A stretch of DNA of 64,000 nt from Geodermatophilus bullaregiensis (GTDB taxonomy: Bacteria > Actinomycetota > Actinomycetes > Mycobacteriales > Geodermatophilaceae), in assembly GCF_016907675.1 (NCBI RefSeq), contig NZ_JAFBCJ010000001.1:992001-1056000 (forward strand). The letters are read 5' to 3'. The notes beneath the pieces were generated by a model. That model was not told where the DNA came from. It made no database searches and saw only the letters and a program-made list of their open reading frames with translations. Within the stretch, counting starts at the first letter, position 1, and each line of letters starts with the position of its first letter. The position numbers and the translations under genes are program-made. Shown piece after piece: positions 25,824 to 34,893 of the stretch.

Positions 25824-26118
25824 CCAGACCGCATCCCTCATTCCCGTACGCACACCAGGACCGAGGCGAGGACGACTGCGCCGTGGGGACGGTGGCGTGT
25901 CCCTCGTGGTGAGGTGCGCTACCGCGCGGGGCCGTCGACCAGCTGGAGCCCGCTCGATGGCACCGCGGCAGCGGCCGGCGATCTCGAGAGCGACCTCCCC
26001 GCACCGCGTCTGAGCTGAGTAGCAGCTCTCGCAGCCGAGCCCGGTCCGCATCGGAGAGCACCTTCGACCGCGGCAAGCACGAGTCATCGACTCTCGCCAG
26101 GCGACCGTTCGGGGAGCT
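25824..26118. other. gap after the small cluster protein
   Basis: 295 bases. A minus-strand frame from 26076 reads SKVLSDADRARLRELLLSS and the neighbouring frame continues CGEVALEIAGRCRGAIE, so a frameshifted fragment is conceivable. The evidence is too thin for a gene call. No terminator hairpin stands out. Confidence 0.3.
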
Positions 26119-27447
26119 CTAACCGCCCTTCTGCCGTGGCGGTTCGAACCCCTCGAGCGGGAGGAAGAACGGCGTCAAGGGGTCCCTCGACTCGGGCAGG
26201 CCCGCAACGTGCGCCGGCAGGAGACTCGCCCACGCGGCCCTCGCGGACACGCGCCCGGGGATGGTCCTGGCCGCAATGGCCCCGGTCACCTTTGCTGCGG
26301 CGAAGGAACTGCCGCTCCACCGGGCGAAGCCGTCGAAATGACTCGTGCCCTCGTCGTACCTCCCGGTCCGCCACTCGTCCTCGGGAAGCGACGGCATGAC
26401 GTCTCCGATGAGGAAGGTGCTCACCACGTCCTCGCCGGTCGAGTGGACGTCGACCCAGGGCACGCGTTGTGGCGTGGTATCCGCCGGTTCCTTGTCTGAC
26501 CTGGCGGAGCCCACGGCGATGACGTGAGGCAGCGCTGCCGGCCACGTCGGCCTGCTGGTCCCGTCGGCCTCCCTCTCCCTGCCGTGGTTGCCGGCCGCGG
26601 CGACGACCATCGTGTCCCGGTCCAGTCGCTCGACCGCCGTCGCCAGGAGCAGCGAGGGGAGGTCGTCATCCGTGCGGCAGAACAGCGAGAGGTTCAGGAC
26701 GTCCGGTCTCGACCGGCCGAGCTCCACGATGCCCTTGGCGACCGACCATGCGTCGGCGCGTCCGTTCTCATCGGAGAGGACGCTGCGCACCTCCACGACG
26801 CATCCCGGCGCCTGCCGCAGCACCAGACCTGTGACGAAGGTGGCATGGCCAGCCACCGCTCGGAGGGCACCGTCGGCGGCGAGCACGTCCTGCGAACGGG
26901 CGATCCAGCCTCCCTGGGTCCAGGGATGGTGCGCGACACGCGTGTCCAGCACGCCGACGCGGACTCCGCGTCCGGGCTCGTCGGAGCGATCTGCCAGGTC
27001 CCGCGGTTCGTCCGCCAGGACGGGCTCGTGCCCGCCTCCGTGGGAGATCTTCCCTCCGCCGATCACGCTACCGAGCAACCGGTTCTTCCCGATGGTCGGG
27101 GTCCAGCCCGCGTAGTGCTCGGCGAAGTACGCTCGCAGCCCGCGGAGGAAGCGATCGAGGTCCCGGTCGGGTCGATCGGCTTCCCCCTTGTCCGCGAGCA
27201 ACCCGATGATCGTGTCCGCGGCGTGCTCCTCGATGGATTTCTCGCCGGCGTGCCCCTCGTCCGTCAACCGGAGCAGCGCGAGTCCCAGGAGGTCGCTCCG
27301 GTCCACCACCTGGGTGGGCACCCGGTGCTCGCGCTCATCGAGCAGAGCCTTCACCAGCCCCAGGTGGTGCAGCTCGACGACGATGTCCGCGTTGTAGTAG
27401 TCGCCGTGGGGACCTTGCAACTCCCTCGCGGGCGGGTTCTCTGCCAT
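26119..27447 (-). CDS. cytosolic subtilisin-like (S8) serine protease
   Basis: 442 residues without signal peptide or membrane helix, so it should act in the cytoplasm. After a family-specific N-terminal region of about 160 residues, the S8 catalytic domain shows Asp168 in VGVLDTR, His201 in AGHATFVTG, the oxyanion Asn287 in AAAGNHG and the nucleophile Ser381 in WSGSSFAAAKV. The N-terminal part (YNADIVVELHHLGLVKALLDE) may be a binding or pro-domain. The ATG at 27447 follows GAGGGG by four bases; a GTG five codons upstream is the alternative. It is divergent from the TPR-CHAT gene with 120 bp between starts, implying joint control. Intracellular subtilases beside CHAT proteins suggest a proteolytic cascade. 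Confidence 0.85.
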   Translation of the reverse strand: MAENPPARELQGPHGDYYNADIVVELHHLGLVKALLDEREHRVPTQVVDRSDLLGLALLRLTDEGHAGEKSIEEHAADTIIGLLADKGEADRPDRDLDRFLRGLRAYFAEHYAGWTPTIGKNRLLGSVIGGGKISHGGGHEPVLADEPRDLADRSDEPGRGVRVGVLDTRVAHHPWTQGGWIARSQDVLAADGALRAVAGHATFVTGLVLRQAPGCVVEVRSVLSDENGRADAWSVAKGIVELGRSRPDVLNLSLFCRTDDDLPSLLLATAVERLDRDTMVVAAAGNHGREREADGTSRPTWPAALPHVIAVGSARSDKEPADTTPQRVPWVDVHSTGEDVVSTFLIGDVMPSLPEDEWRTGRYDEGTSHFDGFARWSGSSFAAAKVTGAIAARTIPGRVSARAAWASLLPAHVAGLPESRDPLTPFFLPLEGFEPPRQKGG

Positions 27448-27567
27448 GGTCCCCTCCGGCACGGCCCTTCGTGGTGCGCGGCAGTATCACGGTTCCCGCG
27501 GCTCGAGAGAGGGTCGTCGACCGACAACTCGATTGACTCGCCAGCGGCGGGGGCGGACCGTCAGTGC
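27448..27567. promoter_or_regulatory. divergent promoter region, S8 protease / TPR-CHAT
   Basis: 120 bp between two divergent starts. On the minus strand GTGATACTG (27484-27492) is a candidate extended -10 about 37-45 bp from the protease ATG. On the plus strand TTGACT near 27534 could be a -35, but no good -10 follows. An ECF-type promoter recognised by the sigma factor in this cluster is possible. Confidence 0.3.
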
Positions 27568-30246
27568 GTGAGCTCGGTCCGTGACGCTCCAGTGGCGGAA
27601 CCGACTGGAGCGTCGGCCGAGCTGCAGGTGTCCGCCATGCGCGCGCTGCAGCGCGCGGCACTCGAGCCACGGGCGGCGCGCACACTGGCGGTCGAGGTGT
27701 CCGAGCGGGCCCGGGCCCGGGGTGACTGGCCGGTGGTGAGCACGGCCGAGCGGGCCCTCGGTGTCGCCGCGATGAACCTCAACGACATCGATGCCGCCCT
27801 CGACCACCTGCGCGCGGCCGTGATGGCGGGACGGCGTGGCCGCTGCCGCAGCCGCGAGGGCGAGGCGCGGATGAGTCTGGCCTCGGCTCTCGTGCTCAGC
27901 GGCCGCCCCACGCAGGCAGCGCGGGAGATCGAGGCGGCTCTCCACGACCTCGAGGGCGTGGCTGCGGCCCGGGCGGGCGTGCAGCGCGCCGCGATCCTGC
28001 AGGAGCTGGGCCGCGACGACGCGGCCCTGGAGCAGTTGCGGAGTTCTCTGCCGGTTCTCCGCCGAGCCGGGGACGTCGAGTGGGCCGTACGCGCACTCTC
28101 GAACCGCAGTCTCATCCACACCGGCCGCCGCTCGTTCGGTGCTGCTGAGACCGACCTCCGCGACGCCCTGCAGCTGTGCGTGCAGCACGACCTCGAGTTG
28201 CCCGCCGCCTACGCCGAGCAGAACCTGGGTTGTGTCAAGGCCAAGCGCGGTGACGTGCCGGCTGCGCTGCGGTCCTTCGCCGACGCAGAGGAGCGCTACC
28301 ACCGGTTCGGCCTGGTGGAGGCCTCGTTGCTCGTCGACCGTGCCGAGGTCCTCTTGTCGGTGCGTCTCCTGGAGGAGGCACGGGAGGCCGCAGAGGCCGC
28401 CGTCCGCGCCTACGAGCGACAACGTCGAGACGTCCACGTGCCCGAAGCTCACCTGCTGCTGTCGACGGTGGCACTGCTGCAGGGGGACACCGTCACTGCT
28501 GACGCCAGCGCAGCTGCCGCGATCCACGGCTTCCGCCGGGTCGGCCGCGACAAGTCGCTGTCGCTCGCGCAGTACGCCCGGATCCAGGCCTCCGTGGCAG
28601 CGGACGCACGCCGCGTGAGCTGTGCGCAGGCGGCGCGTGCGGCCGACCGGCTGGCCGAGGCCGGTTGGCAGGTCCCCGCTCTCGAGGCGCGCATCCTCGC
28701 CGGGAGGATGGCGCTCGAGCAGGGGCACCGCCGCACGGCCCAGCGCCACCTGGCGCTGGCCAGCCGCGCGCGGCACGCCGGACCGGCCGACGTCCGGGCT
28801 CGAGCCTGGTTGGCGGAGGCGCTGCTGCGCCGGGCCAACGGGCGCCGAGCCGCCGCCCTGTCTGCGCTGCGTGCCGGGCTGCGGATCGTGGAGGACCACC
28901 AGGCGACCTTGGGAGCCACCGAGCTCCGGGCGCACGTGAGCGTCCACCGCGGGGAGCTGGCACGTTCGGGGCTCCGGCTGGCCCTGGAGAGCGGATCCGC
29001 CCGCCGGGTGCTCTGGTGGGCCGAACGCGGTCGGACGAGCGCGCCGTGGTTCCGCCCGGCTCGGCCGCCCGACGACCCTCAGCTGGCCCGCGACCTGGCT
29101 GATCTCCGCTCCACGATGGCTGAGATCGACGAGGCACGTGACGAGGGCCGCCCCGATGACTCGCTACTCCAGCGACAGGTGCGGCTGGAACGCCGCATCC
29201 GTGACCGCTGCCGCACTCTCGGGAGCACCGGGGCGGGGCACGGGCGCTCCACGGAACTGGCCGACATGCTGGCGCCGCTCCGTGAGGCGGTGCTGGTCTC
29301 GTACCTGGAGGTCGGCGGTGACCTCCAGGTCGTGACCGTCACCGATGGCCGCTGCCGGCTCCACCGACTCGGTCCGTCGGCTCCGATCCGGCAGTGGCTG
29401 GCCCACGCCGGCTTCGCCCTGCGCCGCCTGACCCGCCCTCATCCGGGAACGCCGGACGGCGGTCCAGCCGCCGTCGCGGTGCTGCGCCGTGCTGCCGGCG
29501 TTCTCGACGACCACCTCCTTCGGCCGCTGCGCGCGGCCGTGGACGACCGACCGCTGGTCGTCGTCCCGACCGGGACCTTGCGGTCGGTGCCCTGGTCGAT
29601 CCTGCCGACGTGCCACGGGCGCCCGGTCACCGTGGCCCCCTCGGTGCGTACGTGGTTCCAGGCGGTCAGCCGGTCGCAGCCCTCCACGGACGACGCGGTG
29701 GTCGTGGTCGCCGGGCCGGGTCTGCCGGGCGCGGCCGCCGAGGCGAGCGAGGTGGCGCGGCTGTACCGAGGGTCACGGCTGCTGATGGGAGCGGCGGCCA
29801 CCGCCGGCGACGTCTCCTCGGCGATGGACGGCGCCGCGATGTTGCACCTCGCGGCGCACGGCACCGTCCGCTCGGACAACCCCCTGTTCTCGTCCGTGAC
29901 ACTGGCTGACGGCCCGTTCACCGTGTACGAGTTGGAGCGGCTCGAGCAGGCTCCGCACCACGTGGTGCTGGCGGCGTGCGACACCGCCCGGCCGCAGGTC
30001 GTGGCCGGTGAAGAGCTGCTCGGCTTCGGGACTGCGCTGCTGGCCGGCGGCACGGCCACCCTCGTGGCGCCCCTCGTCCCGGTGGCCGACGCCGCCACCG
30101 TCACTCTGATGTGCGCCTATCACGAGGCGCTGCGCAGGGGCCGTTCACCGGCCGCCGCGCTCGCGACAGCTCAGCGGAGCCTCGACCCGGACGCCCCGGC
30201 CGTCATCGCCACCGGGGCTGCGTTCGTCTGCGTCGGCGCGGGCTGA
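27568..30246 (+). CDS. TPR-repeat CHAT-domain (caspase-like) protease
   Basis: About 892 residues. The first 550 or so are alpha-helical TPR-like repeats rich in Ala, Arg and Leu. The C-terminal CHAT domain carries the cysteine-protease dyad: His764 in LHLAAHGTVRSDNPLFSS and Cys804 in VVLAACDTARP. It also has the typical PTGTLRSVPWSIL, GFGTALLAGGTATLVAPL and RSPAAALATAQRS blocks. CHAT proteins relate to separase and caspases; TPR-CHAT includes Csx29 of the type III-E CRISPR craspase. No CRISPR genes are nearby. The GTG at 27568 is used; another at 27592 is equally possible. It is convergent with the ECF sigma gene, whose stop is 14 bp away. Confidence 0.88.
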   Translation: MSSVRDAPVAEPTGASAELQVSAMRALQRAALEPRAARTLAVEVSERARARGDWPVVSTAERALGVAAMNLNDIDAALDHLRAAVMAGRRGRCRSREGEARMSLASALVLSGRPTQAAREIEAALHDLEGVAAARAGVQRAAILQELGRDDAALEQLRSSLPVLRRAGDVEWAVRALSNRSLIHTGRRSFGAAETDLRDALQLCVQHDLELPAAYAEQNLGCVKAKRGDVPAALRSFADAEERYHRFGLVEASLLVDRAEVLLSVRLLEEAREAAEAAVRAYERQRRDVHVPEAHLLLSTVALLQGDTVTADASAAAAIHGFRRVGRDKSLSLAQYARIQASVAADARRVSCAQAARAADRLAEAGWQVPALEARILAGRMALEQGHRRTAQRHLALASRARHAGPADVRARAWLAEALLRRANGRRAAALSALRAGLRIVEDHQATLGATELRAHVSVHRGELARSGLRLALESGSARRVLWWAERGRTSAPWFRPARPPDDPQLARDLADLRSTMAEIDEARDEGRPDDSLLQRQVRLERRIRDRCRTLGSTGAGHGRSTELADMLAPLREAVLVSYLEVGGDLQVVTVTDGRCRLHRLGPSAPIRQWLAHAGFALRRLTRPHPGTPDGGPAAVAVLRRAAGVLDDHLLRPLRAAVDDRPLVVVPTGTLRSVPWSILPTCHGRPVTVAPSVRTWFQAVSRSQPSTDDAVVVVAGPGLPGAAAEASEVARLYRGSRLLMGAAATAGDVSSAMDGAAMLHLAAHGTVRSDNPLFSSVTLADGPFTVYELERLEQAPHHVVLAACDTARPQVVAGEELLGFGTALLAGGTATLVAPLVPVADAATVTLMCAYHEALRRGRSPAAALATAQRSLDPDAPAVIATGAAFVCVGAG

Positions 30247-30260
30247 TCAGGGACGAGCGA

Positions 30261-30830
30261 TCACCGGAGTGCCAGGACGTCGGCGACCTCGCGCAACCGG
30301 GCGAGCGCCCGTGCGCGGGTGGGGCCGATGCTGCCGATGGGCATGTCCAGCCGCCGGCTGATCTCCTCGTACGACGGCGGGGGGTCCTCGAGGAAGAGCA
30401 GCAGCAGGGCACGCTGCCGGTCGGGCAGGTCCGCCAGCGCAGCGAGCAGCTTCTCCTGGCGTTCCGTCGCGAGCATCCGCGAGTCGACCTCGGGAGCGTC
30501 GTCCCGTTCGGGCAGTCCCGGCCCCATCGGGTCCACGAGCACGACGTGCCGCCGGGCGCCGAACAGCCGGTAGCACTCGTGCGTCGCCGTCTGCACGATG
30601 TAGCGAGGCAGGGCCCGCGGGTCACGCACGTCGCGGAGATGCTCGACCAGGCGCAACCAGACGACCTGCACGACGTCCTCGGCATCGGCCGACGAGAGTC
30701 GCTGCCGGCGGACCACGGACAGGACGAGTGGGGTGTAGCGCTCGACGATGGCGTTCCACGACCGATGGTCTCCGGCGAGGGCTTCGGCAACCAGCACGGA
30801 GACCGGACGCTCCGCTGCGTCGCCATCCAT
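30261..30830 (-). CDS. ECF-family RNA polymerase sigma factor
   Basis: 189 residues. Region 2 is seen in WNAIVERYTPLVLSVVRRQ with AEDVVQVVWLRLVEHL, and region 4 in LPDRQRALLLLFLEDPPPSY followed by EEISRRLDMPIGSIGPTRAR. The ATG at 30830 follows a GGGGGG ribosome-binding tract. No anti-sigma gene with a zinc-binding motif is adjacent, so control probably comes from other members of the cluster. It lies downstream of the GTPase/membrane-protein pair on the same strand (146-bp gap) and may share their transcript. Confidence 0.88.
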   Translation of the reverse strand: MDGDAAERPVSVLVAEALAGDHRSWNAIVERYTPLVLSVVRRQRLSSADAEDVVQVVWLRLVEHLRDVRDPRALPRYIVQTATHECYRLFGARRHVVLVDPMGPGLPERDDAPEVDSRMLATERQEKLLAALADLPDRQRALLLLFLEDPPPSYEEISRRLDMPIGSIGPTRARALARLREVADVLALR

Positions 30831-30976
30831 GCGCGTTCCCCCCGGCGGATCAGCACGGCGTGTGTTCAGCATAGTGGGGGTGGCCCGGCTCCCGAACCTG
30901 CGGACACGGACCGGTGCCGGAAGGCCGGGGAGCCCTCGAGGAGGGCCGACGTCACGGCATCGACTCGCGGCGCCTG

Positions 30977-32026
30977 TCACTCCTCGCTGCGCGGCGGGCG
31001 GCTCCCGCACTCCAGGTCGAAGTCCACCGGGTCCGACGTCAGCTCGTTTGGCGACTCGACGATGAGTGAGAGTTGCCCCTCGTCGGCATCGAGATCGATC
31101 GGGAGCGGGATGTCCGTGGGGCCGGACTGTTCGATGGCGACCTCCCGTGTCTCACCGTCCTCGTCGTCCTCCCGGAGGCGGAGAACCAACTCCACCGGCG
31201 CGTTCTCCACCGTGACCCGAGCCGTCACCTCCGCTTGGAAGGGGGCACTGCACGACGGCGAGTCGGCATCCTGCCGGACGCTCAGCAACTCGACTCCGAC
31301 CACCCGCCCCACCGGCGCCGGTTGCCTGACGAGCGTCACCAGGACGACGGTCAGGAAGACCAGGGCCAGCGCCCCCGCCACCACTGCTGACCTGACCACG
31401 CCACCGTGGGGACCACGCCTGCTCTCAACAGGCTTCGGGCGGGCAGGGAGACCACAGGCCACCGCTGGTCCGCGAGCCTTCGGCGCCGGTTGCCGCGGGT
31501 GGAGCGTCCGGGTCTGCGCAGCCACCGGCAGCCGGCGCTCGTCGCTGGCTGAGCGGTCCAGGAGTTCGGAGCCCTCGAGCGGGAGAGCACCGGATCGCTC
31601 GAAGGCGAAGCCGTCCTCGTCCAGGAGGAACGTGCGGTAGCTCCCCAGAGCGATGGCACGTGCCCGATCCATGTCGACGTCTGCGGGGAGGGGCTGACCG
31701 TCGCCGCGCTGGAGGAGCCCGTAGAGGTACTCGAGTGGCCGCCCGTGCTCGTCGGAGAGGTAGGTGGCCCCCGTCGGGGCGTCGTGGTCCTCACGAGCGG
31801 CTTGCATGTCCGCCGGGCGGAGTACCTCCGCTCGATAGCTGACAGTCAGCGGACCGGTGTCCGCGTGTCCTATGACGACGTTGTGCAGCGCTCCGTCGTC
31901 AGGCTCGTGCAGGCAGTCAGCCAGGAGCGACTGCAGCCGTTGGCCGGCCAGGAAGTCAGGAACGAGGACCGTCCGGTAGTCCGTCCTCCGGCCGCGGGCC
32001 ACCAGGAAGGGCCATCCCCGGCTCAT
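30977..32026 (-). CDS. single-pass membrane protein, partner of the GTPase (unknown family)
   Basis: 349 residues. The N-terminal cytoplasmic part (1-210) opens SRGWPFLVARGRRTDYRTVL. A single transmembrane helix (VVRSAVVAGALALVFLTVVLVTLV) lies near residue 225. A C-terminal domain of about 110 residues with two cysteines (SPSCSAPF and DLECGSRP) would be outside the membrane and could form a disulfide. The ATG overlaps the stop of the GTPase gene (ATGA), a strong sign of a shared complex. I do not recognise the family with certainty; GTPase-associated proteins of bacterial conflict systems are the closest idea. It may transmit an envelope or GTPase signal to the sigma/protease part of the cluster. 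Confidence 0.7.
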   Translation of the reverse strand: MSRGWPFLVARGRRTDYRTVLVPDFLAGQRLQSLLADCLHEPDDGALHNVVIGHADTGPLTVSYRAEVLRPADMQAAREDHDAPTGATYLSDEHGRPLEYLYGLLQRGDGQPLPADVDMDRARAIALGSYRTFLLDEDGFAFERSGALPLEGSELLDRSASDERRLPVAAQTRTLHPRQPAPKARGPAVACGLPARPKPVESRRGPHGGVVRSAVVAGALALVFLTVVLVTLVRQPAPVGRVVGVELLSVRQDADSPSCSAPFQAEVTARVTVENAPVELVLRLREDDEDGETREVAIEQSGPTDIPLPIDLDADEGQLSLIVESPNELTSDPVDFDLECGSRPPRSEE

Positions 32027-33363
32027 GGCGCCCTCAACAACGATTGCGGGTAGTTGTCCTCGAAACGGTGGACCACCCTGGTGAAGTCGTCGAGGACGGC
32101 GGACCGGACGGCCTCGACCGACGCGATCTCCTGCTCGGCCTGATCGCGGAAGGTGCCGATGGCTGCACTCTTCGCGCTGTAGGGGCCGGCGAGCCAGCGG
32201 AGGAAGAGCGTGGAGACCTCCTGGCCGACATCGCCGCCGAGCGTGCCCTTCAGCGCCGTCCGGACCACCAGGCCCGCCGGCCTGCCGAGCATCGAGGCCG
32301 CCACCCCGAGCCACTCGTGCGGCTTGAGGTTCAGGCGGCTGCGCACGGCGGCCTCGACGGCGTCCCTCGTAGCGGTGTCGAGTGAGGCACGAACCTGTTT
32401 GAAGTAGTCCGGGACGATCACCGAGAGCGGGACGTCGACGTTCGTCGGCGCCACCGTGCCGTGTGGCCGTTTGACGACGTACCCGTTGCTGTCGACCTCG
32501 GCGAAGCCCGCACCCACCGAGCTCACCGGGATCACGCGCACGACCTGTCCGCTGCTGTGCACGTAGACGAGGGCCTTCAGGAAGTCGAACTGCATCAACG
32601 CAGCAACGACCCTGCCGAGGCGCTCCCCTTCCGAGAGGCTGCGCAGTGTCGGGACCTCGCAGACGAGGTCCCACTTCGTCAAGATGAAGTGGAGAGGGCA
32701 ATTCGCCCTCTGCGCGAACTCGAGCATCGGGCGGATCGTGCTGAGGAAGTAGGTGCGGGCGGCCGGGTGGTTCTCGAACAGTTGCCGGATGCGGATGCCG
32801 TCGATCATCACGAGGAGCGCGTTGGCTCCGTCGATCCTCTGCTGCAAGTCATGGAATGCCTGACTGGCGCCGTCCATGTGCCGTTCCAGGAGTCCACCGG
32901 CGTAGTCGATGAAGCTGAGCGTCAGGACCTTGCGGCGATGTCCCTGCGGATCACGTCCGACGCAGTCGAAGACGTACTCGTGACTGTCGGCGACGAGGGT
33001 GGCCTTCGGCCACGGTTGCGTCGTGTCCGTGAGGCGTGCGTAGATGTTGCCCAGGGCTATCGCCTGCTCCGGCGTCGTCTCCAGGTAGTACGAGCGACGA
33101 CTCGTCCGGAAGTTCATCTCGTGGAACATGGTCGAGAGGAACACCGTCTTCCCTGCACCCGAGCCCCCCAGCGCCACCACCCGGAACGTCGGGCTGGGCA
33201 CGGTGATCGGAGTGGGCGCAGCGCGGGGAGATCCGGGCGACCCCGGCCCGTGGTGTGCTCGCTCTCGGTCTGCTCGCTCTCGGTGAGCTCCCCAGCGGCC
33301 GAGCAGGGAGAGCCCCACCGCGACAGCCAGGAGCAGGATCAACACGACCAGGACGATGGACAC
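32023..33363 (-). CDS. membrane-anchored P-loop GTPase (DO-GTPase-like)
   Basis: About 446 residues. An N-terminal transmembrane helix (SIVLVVLILLLAVAVGLSLL) anchors a cytoplasmic GTPase. The G motifs are visible: G1 GGSGAGKT near 66-73, G3 DYAG near 153-156, G4 TKWD near 229-232 and a G5-like VSSVG. A helical C-terminal region of 150 residues follows. The wording GGSGAGKTVFLSTMF resembles double-GTPases described in bacterial conflict systems; I hold that as likely, not certain. The GTG at 33363 follows GGAAGGGG closely and is preferred over the ATG at 33378. It overlaps the downstream membrane-protein gene by four bases. Confidence 0.8.
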   Translation of the reverse strand: MSIVLVVLILLLAVAVGLSLLGRWGAHRERADRERAHHGPGSPGSPRAAPTPITVPSPTFRVVALGGSGAGKTVFLSTMFHEMNFRTSRRSYYLETTPEQAIALGNIYARLTDTTQPWPKATLVADSHEYVFDCVGRDPQGHRRKVLTLSFIDYAGGLLERHMDGASQAFHDLQQRIDGANALLVMIDGIRIRQLFENHPAARTYFLSTIRPMLEFAQRANCPLHFILTKWDLVCEVPTLRSLSEGERLGRVVAALMQFDFLKALVYVHSSGQVVRVIPVSSVGAGFAEVDSNGYVVKRPHGTVAPTNVDVPLSVIVPDYFKQVRASLDTATRDAVEAAVRSRLNLKPHEWLGVAASMLGRPAGLVVRTALKGTLGGDVGQEVSTLFLRWLAGPYSAKSAAIGTFRDQAEQEIASVEAVRSAVLDDFTRVVHRFEDNYPQSLLRAP

Positions 33364-33926
33364 GGCACCCCTTCCCATCACTGCCCACTGGTGGGGCTGC
33401 GGCGACGCCGGTCGCCGTGCGGTACGGCCAGCAGGAGCGCCCGGACCGGCTCCCTGATACACGTCTCATCCCGCTCCTTCTGGGTTCCTCCTCCTGGCAG
33501 GACCACCACTCGTTCGAGAAGCGACTCGAGCCTCAGCAGCTCATCGGGACGCTCCGCAGGGTGAACCACCGGCCCACGGGTCACCGTCGCGGCGGTGGAC
33601 CGTCGCAACGGCGCGACGCCGCCCACGAGCAGTCACCGTCTCCGTCCGGGACGGCTGCTCCTGCGGCGCCGTCCGCGCCCACCCGCTGTCGGCCCGCGCG
33701 CGGTCCGCCGTCGACGGCGTCCTCGCGTGCTGGGAGCTCGACCGGTTCGTCGACGCCAACGGCTCGAGCGGCGGGACCTCCGCGCCGGGCCGGCTCCGGG
33801 ACGCGGACGACATCCTGCTCGAGTGGTCGGTCGGACTGCCGACGAGCGACGAGGACCTCCAGCGGATCAGCCACGCCACCGCCCTCACGGGCGGCTCCAG
33901 GGGCGGCCGCACACCGGCGGAGCCGG
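33364..33926. other. gap with a start-less coding-like frame
   Basis: From 33632 to about 33925 the plus strand has a frame with nearly all G/C third positions, reading RSAVDGVLACWELDRFVDAN and later DADDILLEWSVGLPTSDEDL. It has no in-frame start codon and no stop before running into the opposite-strand pseudogene. A GTG at 33595 in the neighbouring frame would need a frameshift. I take it as a gene fragment of unknown family. The rest (33364-33631) shows no gene and should include the GTPase promoter. Confidence 0.4.
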
Positions 33927-34768
33927 TCAGTCGTGGTCGTCGGCGGGGACGGGGTCCAGGGCGCGCAGGGCCTGCGTCACGATGCCGGGGTCGGTGTCCC
34001 AGTAGTACGGCAGGGCGACGAGCGCCTGGGAGAGCGCCCAGCCGCGGCCCCGGCGTCGCATCGCCTCGTCGGCCCGCACTCGACGAGGAAGGTGCGGCGG
34101 CTGCTGCCGGCGAACGGGTTCCAGGCCGGCTGCAGGTCGCAGGCCGGGTCGCCCACGTCCAGGCCGTCGAGGTCGATGACCGCCGTCAGCCGCCCGCCGG
34201 CGGCCAGCAGGTCGCCCGGCAGCAGGTCACCGTGCACCCGGATGTCGGCGCCGTCCCGGACCGGTGCGGCCGGCGACGCTCCCACGAGCGCAGCGCCGCC
34301 GCACCGTCGATGCGGTCACCGAGGTCGGCGACGGCCTCGCGGACGCCGTCGTCGCGGTCGGCCAGGGTTGTCCGCGGCCACCGGGTGGGCGCGGCGGCGC
34401 CCCGGCGGTGTCGACGGCAGGCAGCGCCGCGACGAACCCGGCCAGGTCGACCGCGGCCTGCTCCCGGTCGAGCGAGGGGCCGCTCGGGTTGGCGCCGGGC
34501 AGCCACTCGTGCACCGCCCAGGTGAAAGGGGCAGCCGTCGTCCTTCGCCGCCTCCCCGTCGACCCACCCGATCTGCGGCAGGCGGACGACGAGGTGGTCG
34601 CCGAGCCGGTAGACGTCGTGGTCGGTCCCGGAGGAGGGGACGAGCGTGACCGGCAGGTCGGCCCAGTGCGGGAACTGACGGGCCAGCGGACGCCACGCCA
34701 CCGGCCGCGGGACGGCCAGGGGCAGGTGCGGCGCCAGCCGCGGCGGCCTCGACCTCGTCGGGGTGCAT
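33927..34768 (-). pseudogene. broken aminoglycoside phosphotransferase (APH) family gene
   Basis: Recognisable APH segments occur in order but in different frames: LARQFPHWADLPVTLVPSSG and YRLGDHLVVRLPQIGW, then WAVHEWLPGANPSGPSLDRE, then DRDDGVREAVADLGDRIDG, then RVHGDLLPGDLLAAGGRLTA with VIDLDGLDVGDPACDL, and finally YWDTDPGIVTQALRALDPVP ending at 33927. At least four frame changes plus a shortened middle make it non-functional. The catalytic HGDL and Asp-containing IDLDGL blocks are still legible. Intact relatives are about 300 residues. The number of lesions argues for true decay rather than sequencing error. Confidence 0.8.
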
Positions 34769-34893
34769 CCGCGTCCTGACCGTCCCCGGCAGCGTGTCGG
34801 TGCGGACGGCACGCGGCCACCGACTTGCCGGTGTCACCGTCGCCCGACCGGGTCCCGGAGGCGATCCCGGGGCGGTCGGTCAGCCCGGAGCCC

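Noticed and set aside
25798..26076. 92-codon minus-strand frame after the subtilase gene
   Set aside because: Only the first 20 residues look protein-like, the rest is Arg/Ser-rich. It overlaps the end of the small cluster protein. A relic is possible but not supported.
27568..30830. Type III-E CRISPR (craspase) locus
   Set aside because: A TPR-CHAT protease and an ECF sigma are present, but there is no gRAMP effector, no cas1/cas2 and no repeat array anywhere in the window.
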